NCBI GenBank assembly: GCA_963802905.1
Contig: CAWDKH010000010.1
Span: 124,001-188,000 of the forward strand
Direction of reading: 5' to 3'
DNA length: 64,000 bases
Origin: DASQFQ01 sp963802905
Lineage (GTDB): Bacteria; Actinomycetota; Thermoleophilia; Solirubrobacterales; Solirubrobacteraceae
This document shows positions 8,558 to 16,575 of this stretch, piece after piece (within the stretch, counting starts at the first letter, position 1; every line of letters begins with the position of its first letter). A program made the translations under genes and the position numbers. Below the pieces are notes generated by a model that was not told the DNA's origin, made no database searches, and saw only the letters and a list, made by a program, of their open reading frames with translations.

Positions 8558-8943
8558 CTCGGCCAGTCCGCCGGGCCCGGCTCGCCGTCGCCGCCCTCGG
8601 GCTTCGGGCCGCCGACCGCGACGATCTCGAGCCCGTCGGGGCCTGCCGCGAAGGCACGGACGACCTCGGGTGCGACGCGGACCAGGTCCCACTGGCGCAG
8701 CTCGACGACGTCGCCGTCGAGCAGCAGGCGGCCGGAGCCGCTGATCACGAGGTAGGCCTCCTCCTGCTCGCGATGCTTGTGCCCGACCGGGCTCTGGAAG
8801 TCCGGCGCGTAGCGCCAGTGGCTGACGCCGATGTCGCGCGCCTCCATCGCGGTGCGGCCGAAGCGGCCCTCGACGCCTTCGGCGCGGCCGGCGACGACAT
8901 CATCGAGTTCGAGCAGGTTCAGGTGCGTGTATGGGGAGCTCAT
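8554..8943 (-). CDS. Cupin-domain protein
   Basis: 129 residues. A single cupin_2 barrel with the first metal-binding motif GHKHREQEEAYLVISGSG (two His and a Glu) and a weaker second motif around DLVRVAPEVVRAF, where the usual His is not obvious. Start ATG overlaps the upstream DM13 gene stop (ATGA). The last four bases overlap the convergent lipoprotein gene. Substrate unknown; could be a small-molecule binding protein or isomerase. Confidence 0.8.
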   Translation of the reverse strand: MSSPYTHLNLLELDDVVAGRAEGVEGRFGRTAMEARDIGVSHWRYAPDFQSPVGHKHREQEEAYLVISGSGRLLLDGDVVELRQWDLVRVAPEVVRAFAAGPDGLEIVAVGGPKPEGGDGEPGPADWPS

Positions 8944-9563
8944 GTCCGCAAGGATGCCCGGGCGAAGAGCACCGAGAACGCCCGGCACCAGACCACGACC
9001 GTCGCGTACCGCTTCAGGTCGACCGACTTGGGGATCCGGTACTGCTGGTCGCCGATGTTGCCCTTCAGCTTGCCGAGGTCGACGAGATCCTTCACCTCGG
9101 GCTCGGTGCGCGCCGGGCCGGCCACGAGGTAGACGCGCAGGTCGGGCCCGTTGGCGACGTTGAAGTCGGTGAGCGTGAGCACGCGGTCGTCGCCGTCGAG
9201 CCGCAGCGCGGTCGCGGTGCCGCGGGCGTCATGCCGCACCGGCTCGAATTCGCCGGTGCCGAGCACCCGCACGCCCTTTCCCGCGACGGGCACGCGCTCG
9301 TCGACGGTGAAGTCGACCAGCTGCGAGCGGCCGAGGTACGCGCCCGCGGCCGCCGCTGTCAGCACGTAGGCGACGATCACCGGCCAGCGCAGCGTGCGGC
9401 TCGCGGCCGCCACGCCGAGGCACAGCAACCCGGCCAGCGCCAGCCAGAGGCCGGTCAGGACCATGGCGACGCGGAACTCGTTGGTGATGACCGCCCCGGT
9501 GACCCACACACCGGCGAGCACGATCACGACGACGAGTAGGGCCGCGACAGAACGCCTGATCAC
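8940..9563 (-). CDS. Membrane protein with C-terminal DM13 domain
   Basis: 207 residues from a GTG start. Three hydrophobic helices lie within about residues 5-85 and an extracytoplasmic DM13 domain follows at about 95-205 (GTGEFEPVRHDARGTATALR, TDFNVANGPDLRVYLV, Y-x-IPKSVDL, and the closing VVVWCRAFSVLFA). DM13 domains are thought to take part in redox or adhesion chemistry at the cell surface. The GTG start is chosen because of the -10 hexamer seven bases upstream and because the frame upstream is Arg/Ser-rich and not protein-like. Confidence 0.8.
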   Translation of the reverse strand: MIRRSVAALLVVVIVLAGVWVTGAVITNEFRVAMVLTGLWLALAGLLCLGVAAASRTLRWPVIVAYVLTAAAAGAYLGRSQLVDFTVDERVPVAGKGVRVLGTGEFEPVRHDARGTATALRLDGDDRVLTLTDFNVANGPDLRVYLVAGPARTEPEVKDLVDLGKLKGNIGDQQYRIPKSVDLKRYATVVVWCRAFSVLFARASLRT

Positions 9564-9570
9564 ACGGCCG

Positions 9571-9576
9571 AGACTA
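9571..9576 (-). promoter_or_regulatory. -10 hexamer of leaderless DM13-gene promoter
   Basis: TAGTCT on the minus strand, seven bases before the GTG at 9563; it lies between this gene and the end of the diguanylate cyclase gene. Confidence 0.5.
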
Positions 9577-10638
9577 CGTGAGCCGGGATGCCGCGCGGGC
9601 ACGCGGCGGCTGCGGCGCGAAGCGGCTCTCGCCGGCCTCCTCGACGCGGTTGCGGCCGCTGCGCTTGGCCGCGTAGAGCGCGCTGTCGGCGCGGCGGAGC
9701 AGCGCGGTGTGCGGCTCGACGCCGTTCCACTGCGCCACGCCACCGGAGCAGGTCTGGCCGCCGGGCATCGCGGCCGTCAGTCGGCTCAGCACCGCAACCG
9801 CGCCGGCCAGGTCGGTGCGGGGGAGGAGGACGGCGAACTCCTCGCCGCCCATCCGCGCGAGCTGGTCGCCGGGTCGCAGCTCGGCGAGCCACGCCTCGGC
9901 GCACGCGGCGAGCAGCGCGTCGCCGGCGCCGTGGCCGTGCTCGTCGTTGAAGGCCTTGAAATGGTCGAGGTCGAGCACCCCGATGGAGAACTGTTCGTCG
10001 CGCCGGTCGGCGGTGGCGAGCTCGAGCCACTGGTTCCACGCCCGCCGGTTGCCGGCGCCGGTCAGCGGATCGGTGAGCGCCTGGCGCTCGAGCTGGGTCA
10101 TCAGGACCTCGCGGTCGGCGGCAAGCCGCTGTCCCTGGACGACCTGCGCGCGGACCTCGTCAACCAGGCGCTGGACGGTCAGGCCGACCAGCCCGGCCAC
10201 GAACATGAACAGCGCGGCGGTGCGCAAGCCAGCCAGGGGATAGGCAGGCTCGCCGACGAGCACGATCGGCAGGATGAAGAACGCGCCGACGCCGGCCACC
10301 ATCACCCCGAGCTCGAGCCGCGTGCCGTGCAGCGCGACCCAGAAGACGGGGAGCAGGCAGAGGATCGAGACGCCGGAGTTGCTGCCGCCACCGGCGTCGC
10401 GCAGCAGCGCGACAGCGCCGAGGAACGCGACGGGCAGGACGAGGCGCGCGCTGGGCGGCAGAGCGCTCCAGGGCGCGAGCGCGGTTCCGGCCAGCGCGGC
10501 GACCATCAGCGCGAGCGCGGCGCTGTACTCGACCCACTGCATCGACGAGCCGATCGGGAGCAGCGCGAATGCGACAAGTGCTGCGACCGCGAACGGTGCG
10601 AGCTCACGGGCGACCACGCGGCGCGGGGAGGCTGGCAT
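9574..10638 (-). CDS. Membrane-bound diguanylate cyclase (GGDEF)
   Basis: About 354 residues. Five to six transmembrane helices occupy roughly residues 15-160, then a short coil and a GGDEF domain (about 185-340). The active-site motif is GGEEF and an RPGD I-site (RxxD) lies five residues before it, so the enzyme should make c-di-GMP and be product-inhibited. An ATG (10638) and an adjacent GTG (10641) are both possible starts. No EAL domain is present. The N-terminal membrane region does not match a sensor I can name. Confidence 0.9.
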   Translation of the reverse strand: MPASPRRVVARELAPFAVAALVAFALLPIGSSMQWVEYSAALALMVAALAGTALAPWSALPPSARLVLPVAFLGAVALLRDAGGGSNSGVSILCLLPVFWVALHGTRLELGVMVAGVGAFFILPIVLVGEPAYPLAGLRTAALFMFVAGLVGLTVQRLVDEVRAQVVQGQRLAADREVLMTQLERQALTDPLTGAGNRRAWNQWLELATADRRDEQFSIGVLDLDHFKAFNDEHGHGAGDALLAACAEAWLAELRPGDQLARMGGEEFAVLLPRTDLAGAVAVLSRLTAAMPGGQTCSGGVAQWNGVEPHTALLRRADSALYAAKRSGRNRVEEAGESRFAPQPPRARAASRLT

Positions 10639-10667
10639 CACCCGACCGACATCGGCGCTTGGTGACA

Positions 10668-10682
10668 GAAGGTTAAGCCTTC
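10668..10682. repeat. Inverted repeat between the GGDEF gene and the RsbW-like gene
   Basis: GAAGG-TTAAG-CCTTC, extendable with a one-base bulge to TGAC...GTCA on either side. It lies in the divergent promoter region of the cyclase and the ATPase gene and could be an operator. Confidence 0.35.
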
Positions 10683-10794
10683 GTCAGCACGGTCGGCGGT
10701 CGGCGGCCTGCGGCGCCAGTCAATTTCTCGGTGGATCGCGCTCCTCCGCCGTGCGCGCCGGAAACTCGTTCGGTCGCCCGGGGGGAGGGGTACC

Positions 10795-11220
10795 GTGAGG
10801 CGCGTGGCGGATGACTCTCGTCCCGCTGTCCCACCCGTGTCGCTGGAGATGGCAGGGGGTGCGGAGGCCCCACGCCGCGCTCGTGTCGCGGTCCTCGACG
10901 CGTTGGGCGACCACCTCAGCGCGGACGCCGCGCGGGATGTCGCCCTCGTGGTGAGCGAGCTGGTGACGAGCAGCGTCGAGGCCGCGACCGGCCCGGCGGA
11001 GCGGCTGGAGGTCGACGTCGACGTCGAGAACGAATGCGTGCACATCGAGGTCAGCGACGGCGGGGCGCGATTCCGGCGGCGCAGCACGCCGCGGCACCCG
11101 GACGCGCCCCAGGCGCTCGGCCTCGGTGTCGTCGACCGCCTCGCGCAGTCGTGGGGCGTCGATCGCGACGGCGCCGGCCACACGCGCGTGTGGTGCGAGC
11201 TGCCGCTCACCCGCGCCTGA
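10795..11220 (+). CDS. RsbW-like ATP-binding protein (anti-sigma factor/serine kinase family)
   Basis: 141 residues of a stand-alone HATPase_c_2 domain. The N-box region is VALVVSELVTSSVEAA (the usual Asn is replaced by Ser) and the G1/G2 regions are VSDGGARF and LGLGVVDRLA. Such proteins in actinobacteria bind or phosphorylate anti-sigma-antagonists. No partner STAS protein or sigma factor is next to it. A strong ribosome site, GGGGGAGGGG, ends four bases before the GTG. Confidence 0.8.
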   Translation: MRRVADDSRPAVPPVSLEMAGGAEAPRRARVAVLDALGDHLSADAARDVALVVSELVTSSVEAATGPAERLEVDVDVENECVHIEVSDGGARFRRRSTPRHPDAPQALGLGVVDRLAQSWGVDRDGAGHTRVWCELPLTRA

Positions 11221-11242
11221 TCGCGCAGCCAACAGCGTCACT

Positions 11243-11248
11243 TAGGCT
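11243..11248 (+). promoter_or_regulatory. -10 hexamer of leaderless EamA-gene promoter
   Basis: TAGGCT nine bases before the ATG at 11258; no ribosome-binding site is visible. Confidence 0.45.
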
Positions 11249-11257
11249 GGCGCCGGC

Positions 11258-12169
11258 ATGACCAGCACGGCTGCATCGCGCCGGATCGGCCTCAGCGCCA
11301 AGGCGTTCGGCGTGCTCGCGGTCATCGGTCTGGTCGTCGCGTTCTCGCTGAGCTCGACGCTGGTGAAGCGCGCCGAGTCCCCCGGCGTCCTCGTCGCGTT
11401 CTGGCGCATGGTCACGGTCAGCATCCTCTGGAACCTGCTCCTGCTCGGCACCGGCCGGAGGATCACGAGGGAGAACGTGCGCCAGGTGTTCGTGCCGGGC
11501 ATCTTCTTCGGCCTGAACCTGGCGGTCTTCTTCGCCGGGGCGACGCACAACAGCGTCGCCAACGCCGCGCTGATCGGCTCGCTCGCCCCGTTTCTCATCG
11601 TGCCGGTGGGCGCCTGGCTGTTCAAGGAGTACATCGATCCGCGGGCGCTGGTCTTCGCGGTGCTGGCGTTCGGCGGCGTCACCCTCGTGCTGTTCAGTGC
11701 GCCGCCGGGCGGCGACGCCTCGTTGGAGGGCAACGTCCTCGGTTTCCTGGCGATGCTGCTCCTCGTCGCCTACGTTGCCTCGACGAAGTACTTCCGCCAG
11801 GAGATGGACGTCACCACCTTCATGGCGACGATCTGCCCGATCGCGACGCTGGCGGTGCTCCCGCTCGCGATCATCCACGGCGACGTCTTCGGCATGAGCA
11901 GCACGGGCTGGATCTTCATGCTGATCCTGACTTTGACCAGCGGGGTCGCCGCTCAGGGACTGCTCGTCTACGCGCAGAAGACGATCCAGATCGGCACGAT
12001 CGCGATCTCCCAGGTGGTGCAGCCTGCGCTCGCGGTCGTGTGGTCGTTCCTGCTGCTGGGGGAGGTGGTGAATCAGCGGCAGATGGCCGGCATCGCCATC
12101 GTCGTCAGCGGGCTGCTGGCGTTCGTCGTCCTGAACCAGCGTGGCGATCGGTCCGGTCACGCTCGGTGA
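11258..12169 (+). CDS. DMT-superfamily (EamA) transporter
   Basis: 303 residues with about ten hydrophobic helices in two EamA repeats (about 20-150 and 165-300). Family members export amino acids, metabolites or drugs through the cytoplasmic membrane; the substrate here cannot be told. Hallmarks are VAFWRMVTVSILWNLLLLG in helix 2 and QVVQPALAVVWSFLLLGEVV near the end. Its last 65 bases overlap the convergent SARP gene. Confidence 0.85.
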   Translation: MTSTAASRRIGLSAKAFGVLAVIGLVVAFSLSSTLVKRAESPGVLVAFWRMVTVSILWNLLLLGTGRRITRENVRQVFVPGIFFGLNLAVFFAGATHNSVANAALIGSLAPFLIVPVGAWLFKEYIDPRALVFAVLAFGGVTLVLFSAPPGGDASLEGNVLGFLAMLLLVAYVASTKYFRQEMDVTTFMATICPIATLAVLPLAIIHGDVFGMSSTGWIFMLILTLTSGVAAQGLLVYAQKTIQIGTIAISQVVQPALAVVWSFLLLGEVVNQRQMAGIAIVVSGLLAFVVLNQRGDRSGHAR

Positions 12170-14999
12170 TGAAGTGCGAGGCGGCGTCCATCCGCCGATC
12201 GGCCTCCTCGTAGCGCCCGAGCGCGTCGAGGGCGAACACCTCGACCGCCGCGTCGTCGCCGCCCCGGGCCTCGTCGAGGATCGCCGCGAGCCGCTCTTCG
12301 TCGCCATCGAGCGCCGCCAGCAGGCACTCGCCGAGCAGCGCCTGCTCGCCCCCGCCGGCCGCGCGGTGCCACGTGGTCGCCGCCTGCAACGCCGCCCGCG
12401 CCGCGTCCGTCCGCCCGAGCGCGCGCAGCACACGCCCGAGGTGCACCCGCGCGAGGGCGGCCAGGCGGACGTCGCCGGTCGCCTCCGCCTTCTCGATCGC
12501 GAGCTCCAGCGTCGCGGCGCCGCGCTCGTAGTCGCCGGCCTGGCACTGTGCGCGCCCGAGGCTGGACAGTTGGTACGCCTCCGTCTGCAGGAAGCCGAGC
12601 CGCCCCGACGTCTCGGCCGCGCGCCCGAGGTGCAGGACGGCATCGTCGAAGCGGTGCTCGATCCGCGCCAGCTCGCCGAGCATCGCGTCGCGGCGGACGT
12701 GGAGCCACGGATCGTCGACGGACTCGAGCCAGTGCTCGACCTGATCGCGGGCATCGGCGGCACGCTCGGGGTCGCCGGCTGAGATCGCGGCTCTGGCGGC
12801 GAAGAGCCAGTTCGCGGCCTGATCCCACGGCTCGGCCAGGCCGCGGCTGCTGCGAGCGGTCAGCTCCAGCGCCTGCTCCCACTCGCCCTGGTGCGAGACG
12901 ACGTAGGCGAGGTAGTAGGCGCAGCGCGCCTGCAGGTCGGCATCGTCGGCCAGCTCGGTCGCTGCGGCGATGTGCTCGCGCGCGAGCTCGAGACGACCGG
13001 TCGACGCCTCGATCCACGCCGCGAGCAGCAGGGCCGAGGCCCGGTCGCGCGCCGGGGCCGCGTCGCCGGCGGCGTCGAGCGCCGCGAGGATCCGCTGCGC
13101 GCCGCGGCTGTCGCCGAGCACGATCCAGGCCCAGCCGAACCCGTTGACGATCGCGAGCGCGAGCGCCGGGTCATGCACGGCACTCCAGGCGAGGGCGGCG
13201 TCGAGGTTCGCCCGCTCGGCCCGGGCGAAGGCGAGGTACTCGGCCTGGCGGGCGCTGCGCACGCCCTGCGTCGACGATCGCGCGGCGTCGGCGAGCCATC
13301 TGGCGTGCGCGGCGAGCGCGCGCTCGGTCAGACCGGCCTCGGCCAGCGCGTCGAGCGCGAACGCGCGGATGCTGTCGAGCAGCCGGTAGCGCTCGCCGTC
13401 GACGATCACGAGCGAGCGGCCCGCGAGCCGCCCGACCACGTCGATCGCGGCTGAAGCCGGCACGTCGAGCGCCTCGACGACCGACTCGACCGCGGGCAGC
13501 GAGGCGCCGCCGGCGAACGTGGCCAGCGCCCACAGGCCCCGCTGGTCGTCGGGGAAGAGCAGCTCGTAGCTCCACCCGATCGTGGCCTTGAGCGCGCGCC
13601 GGCGCTCCGGCCTGCGGCTGGTCGGGTCGCGCAGCAGGCTGAAGCGGTCGTCGAGGCGGCGGCCGATCTCCTCGATCGACAGCGTCTTGGTCCGCGCGGC
13701 GGCGAGCTCGATCGCCAGCGGGAGGCCGTCGAGCGAGCGGCAGAGGTCCTCGACGCCGGCCTCCTCCCGGTGGGCGCGGCGGCTGAACAGCTCCACCGCG
13801 TCGGCGAGCGCCAGCGGCGCGAGCTCGAAGGAGACCTCGCCGTCGATCTCGAGCGGCACCTGGCTGGTGCACAGGATCCGCACGCCGGGGGCGGAGTCGA
13901 GGAGGCGGACGGCCAGCGCCGCGGCGGCGTCGACGACGTGCTCGCAGTTGTCGAGGATCACCACGGCGGGGGCGCCCCTCAGCCGCTCGAGCAGCGCCGC
14001 CTCGCCGCCGGTGACGTCCAGCGCGGCGATCAGCGTGTCGAGGACCTCGTCGGGCGTCGTGGCGACTTCGAGCCTCGCCAGCCAGACGCCGCCGGGCGTC
14101 TCGGCCAGGACGCGCCCGGTCGCGATCGCGACCGCGGTCTTGCCGATGCCGCCCGCCCCGAGGATCTCGACGAGCCGCTCGGTCTGCAGCAGCTCGGCGA
14201 GGGAGGCGATCTCCGCCTCGCGCCCCACGAGCTTCGCCGACAGCGCCGGCAGATTCCCGGTGGCCGCCGGCGCTCGCAGCGCCCGGTCGTGGTTGAGGAC
14301 CTGCTGCTCGAGCTGTCGCAGGCGCGGCCCGGGATCGAGGCCGAGCTCGTCGGCGAGCAGGGTCCGGACGCGCTGGTAGGCCGCCAGCGCGTCGGCCTGG
14401 CGGCCCGCTCGGTACAGCGCGGTGATCAGCAGCTCCCACAGACCCTCCCGATACGCGTCGGCCGCGACGGCCGTCTCCAGCTCGCCGATCACGTCGTCGC
14501 CGAGCCGCAAGCGAGCCGACAGCTGGGTCTCGACGAGCTGCATCCGCGTCTCCTCGAGCCGTGAGCGGTGGGCGGCGGCCCAGTCACCCGTCGAGGGCAG
14601 GACGTCCCCGCGGTAGCGCTCCAGCCCGGTCGCGCTCAGCTCGGCGGCGCCGCGCGCGTCGCCGGCGTCGAGCCGCTCGCGCGCCGCCGCGGCGTCGCCG
14701 AGGACGCGCAGCGCGTCGACGGCGTCCGGATCGACCGCGAGCTGGTAGCCGCCGTCGCCGCTGGCGATCGCCAACGGATCGCCCAGCGCCCGTCGCAAGC
14801 GGGCGACCTTCGACTGGAGCGTGTTGCGGTTCGTGCCCGCGCCCGCCCACAGGTCGTCGACGAGCCGGTCCGCGGAGACGAACAGCCCCGCCTCGAGCGC
14901 GAGGCGGACGAGCAGCTCCGCGGTCTTGCCGCCGGGCACCGGTACGAGCCGCCCGTCGTGGCGGACTTCGACGGGGCCCAGCACCGAGATCTCGTACAC
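12105..14999 (-). CDS. AfsR/SARP-type transcriptional regulator with NB-ARC ATPase
   Basis: 964 residues. An OmpR-like winged helix (about 1-95) and a bacterial transcriptional activation domain BTAD (about 95-245) form the SARP module. An NB-ARC type ATPase follows with Walker A GAGGIGKTA at 281-289, Walker B VVILDNCEH and the downstream GLPLAIELAAA motif. The C-terminal half is TPR-like helical repeat. Such proteins activate secondary-metabolism or developmental genes in response to phosphorylation or ATP state. No biosynthetic cluster lies nearby. The GTG start is six bases after a -10 hexamer and next to a direct repeat with the spacing SARPs recognise. Confidence 0.9.
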   Translation of the reverse strand: MYEISVLGPVEVRHDGRLVPVPGGKTAELLVRLALEAGLFVSADRLVDDLWAGAGTNRNTLQSKVARLRRALGDPLAIASGDGGYQLAVDPDAVDALRVLGDAAAARERLDAGDARGAAELSATGLERYRGDVLPSTGDWAAAHRSRLEETRMQLVETQLSARLRLGDDVIGELETAVAADAYREGLWELLITALYRAGRQADALAAYQRVRTLLADELGLDPGPRLRQLEQQVLNHDRALRAPAATGNLPALSAKLVGREAEIASLAELLQTERLVEILGAGGIGKTAVAIATGRVLAETPGGVWLARLEVATTPDEVLDTLIAALDVTGGEAALLERLRGAPAVVILDNCEHVVDAAAALAVRLLDSAPGVRILCTSQVPLEIDGEVSFELAPLALADAVELFSRRAHREEAGVEDLCRSLDGLPLAIELAAARTKTLSIEEIGRRLDDRFSLLRDPTSRRPERRRALKATIGWSYELLFPDDQRGLWALATFAGGASLPAVESVVEALDVPASAAIDVVGRLAGRSLVIVDGERYRLLDSIRAFALDALAEAGLTERALAAHARWLADAARSSTQGVRSARQAEYLAFARAERANLDAALAWSAVHDPALALAIVNGFGWAWIVLGDSRGAQRILAALDAAGDAAPARDRASALLLAAWIEASTGRLELAREHIAAATELADDADLQARCAYYLAYVVSHQGEWEQALELTARSSRGLAEPWDQAANWLFAARAAISAGDPERAADARDQVEHWLESVDDPWLHVRRDAMLGELARIEHRFDDAVLHLGRAAETSGRLGFLQTEAYQLSSLGRAQCQAGDYERGAATLELAIEKAEATGDVRLAALARVHLGRVLRALGRTDAARAALQAATTWHRAAGGGEQALLGECLLAALDGDEERLAAILDEARGGDDAAVEVFALDALGRYEEADRRMDAASHFITERDRTDRHAGSGRRTPAAR

Positions 15000-15005
15000 G
15001 GCAGA

Positions 15006-15011
15006 AGTCTA
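15006..15011 (-). promoter_or_regulatory. -10 hexamer of leaderless SARP-gene promoter
   Basis: TAGACT on the minus strand, six bases before the GTG at 14999 and directly adjoining the SARP-type repeats on its upstream side. Confidence 0.6.
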
Positions 15012-15033
15012 AGTGTCAGCGCAGTGTCAGCGC
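15012..15033 (-). promoter_or_regulatory. Tandem 11-bp direct repeat, probable SARP operator
   Basis: AGTGTCAGCGC occurs twice in tandem without mismatch (GCGCTGACACT on the minus strand). SARP proteins bind heptamer direct repeats at 11-bp spacing overlapping the -35 region; this pair abuts the -10 of the SARP gene. Autoregulation is the simplest inference; the divergent operon at 15054 may be a target too. Confidence 0.6.
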
Positions 15034-15053
15034 CCTTCTCGAGGGTGGCTGGC

Positions 15054-15374
15054 ATGCAGCTGATCCATCAACTCGTCGTCGGTGATGCCGCGGCGACCGC
15101 AGCGATCGTCGAGGCGTCGCAGACCAGCCACGATCCGACGATCCTGGTCGCGGCGGCGCTCTTCTCGCCCGACGGCGACGCCCTCATGGCCCGGGCCGCG
15201 GAGATGGCGGCGAGTACCCGCGACCGCCAGCTCGTGGCGATCGCCGCCGCGCATCTGCGCGGCGAGCGCGACCTCGTCGACGCCCTCGCCCGTGACCACC
15301 TCGTCGATCACCCCGACAACGTCCTCGTCGCCTGGATCGCAGGCGCGAGTCACTCGACCAAGGAGCTCTCATGA
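15054..15374 (+). CDS. Small protein of unknown function, possible helical-repeat
   Basis: 106 residues, no recognised domain. Alternating short Ala-rich helices (TILVAAALFSPDGDALMARA, QLVAIAAAHLRGERDLVDAL) resemble the tail of TPR/HEAT-like repeats and the C-terminal domain found in some large LuxR/SARP regulators. Divergent from the SARP gene and coupled by ATGA overlap to the membrane protein that follows. Soluble, no signal peptide. Confidence 0.65.
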   Translation: MQLIHQLVVGDAAATAAIVEASQTSHDPTILVAAALFSPDGDALMARAAEMAASTRDRQLVAIAAAHLRGERDLVDALARDHLVDHPDNVLVAWIAGASHSTKELS

Positions 15375-16045
15375 ACTCGAAGCTCACCGCAGCGCTGCTG
15401 ATCCTGGCGGCGGTCCTGGCCAACGTGGCGTTCACCGCGCTCGGCTCGATCTTCAACTACCCCGATGTGCTCGATGAGCCGGCGGCCAAGGTGCTCGCCG
15501 ACTTCCGCGACAACCAGGGCGCCGTGAGCACGTGGTTCTCGGTCCTGGCGCTGTCCGCCGCGCTGCTGGCCCCGGTCGCGATCGGCGTCGGGCGCCTCTC
15601 CTCGGCGCGCGCCATGCGGATCGCGGTGCCCGTCGGGATCACGGCGGCCGTCGTGCAGGTCATCGGCCTGATGCGCTGGCCGATCCTCGTGCCGGGCTAC
15701 GCGGCCGACGGCAACGCCGACGCGTTCCGCACCGCGAGCGACATCCTCGGCACGGCGCTGGGGGAGACGCTCGGCTACCTGCTGACCGCCACCTGGACGG
15801 TGCTCGTCATCGTCGCGCTCGGCCGCCGCTACGCCGGTCGCTGGTTCCAGGCGCTGGGCGGGGTCGCCGCGGTGCTCGTGCTCGCCGGCGTGGTGTCGCC
15901 GCTCGGGCTGCCGGTGGTCGACGCCGCGAACTTCATCGGCTACGTCCTCTGGAGCATCTGGCTGATCGCCTTCGGCGTCGTGATGCTGGTCCACGAGCGG
16001 CGCCAGACCTCGTCCGCCATGAGCCCCTCGGCGGTGACGTCATGA
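15371..16045 (+). CDS. DUF4386-like multipass membrane protein
   Basis: 224 residues with six hydrophobic helices, the first at residues 5-27. The overall pattern, with the polar loop YPDVLDEPAAKVLADFRDNQ between helix 1 and 2, is like DUF4386 proteins of unknown function. ATGA overlaps on both sides tie it to a four-gene operon that ends with an MFS exporter. Confidence 0.7.
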   Translation: MNSKLTAALLILAAVLANVAFTALGSIFNYPDVLDEPAAKVLADFRDNQGAVSTWFSVLALSAALLAPVAIGVGRLSSARAMRIAVPVGITAAVVQVIGLMRWPILVPGYAADGNADAFRTASDILGTALGETLGYLLTATWTVLVIVALGRRYAGRWFQALGGVAAVLVLAGVVSPLGLPVVDAANFIGYVLWSIWLIAFGVVMLVHERRQTSSAMSPSAVTS

Positions 16046-16575
16046 CGACGCGGATCGCCCTTCGCTGGCTCCCGACGTTCCTCGGTTTCCCGCTCGGTGG
16101 CTTCGCCGCCGAGCTGATCGCCGGCCCGGTCGACAGCCTCGCCGCGGCGGTCGTCGGCGGCGCCATCACCGGCGCCGTGCTCGGCGCCGTGCAGGCGTGG
16201 GGGATGGGCGAGAACGGCCCGCCCGCCCGTGACTGGATCGCCGCGACGACGGTGGGCCTGACCGTCGGGCTCGCGATCGGCTCGGCCGCGGTCGGCTACG
16301 GCACCGAGCTCGCTGACCTCGTCGTTCAGGGCGGGATCTGCGGGCTGGCCATCGGGTCCGCGCAGGCGTTCGTGCTGCGCGGGCGCGTCGGCTACCTGTG
16401 GGCCCCGGCGCTGAGTGCGCTGTGGGCGCTCGGGTGGGCGATCACGACGTCGATCGGCATCGACGTCGAGACGCAGTACGCCGTCTTCGGCTCCAGTGGC
16501 GCGCTGGTCGTCACGGCCGCGACGGTTGTCCTGCCAATGGTGCTCGCCAACCGCGCGCCGCGGAGCGCGGCATGA
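16042..16575 (+). CDS. Small Gly/Ala-rich membrane protein
   Basis: 177 residues, five or six hydrophobic segments rich in GxxxG-like spacing (AAAVVGGAITGAVLGAVQAW, TVGLTVGLAIGSAAVGYGTE). No characterised family recognised. Starts with ATG overlapping the preceding stop and ends in ATGA overlap with the MFS gene, so it is translated as part of that operon. Confidence 0.7.
   Translation: MTTRIALRWLPTFLGFPLGGFAAELIAGPVDSLAAAVVGGAITGAVLGAVQAWGMGENGPPARDWIAATTVGLTVGLAIGSAAVGYGTELADLVVQGGICGLAIGSAQAFVLRGRVGYLWAPALSALWALGWAITTSIGIDVETQYAVFGSSGALVVTAATVVLPMVLANRAPRSAA

Noticed and set aside
8940..9743. Longer version of the DM13 protein starting at 9743
   Set aside because: The extra 60 residues are Arg/Ser/Ala-rich and overlap the GGDEF gene end; the GTG at 9563 has a -10 at leaderless spacing.
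15054..15374. A sigma factor or effector partner of the SARP regulator
   Set aside because: Only weak helical-repeat similarity, no helix-turn-helix; kept as unknown protein.
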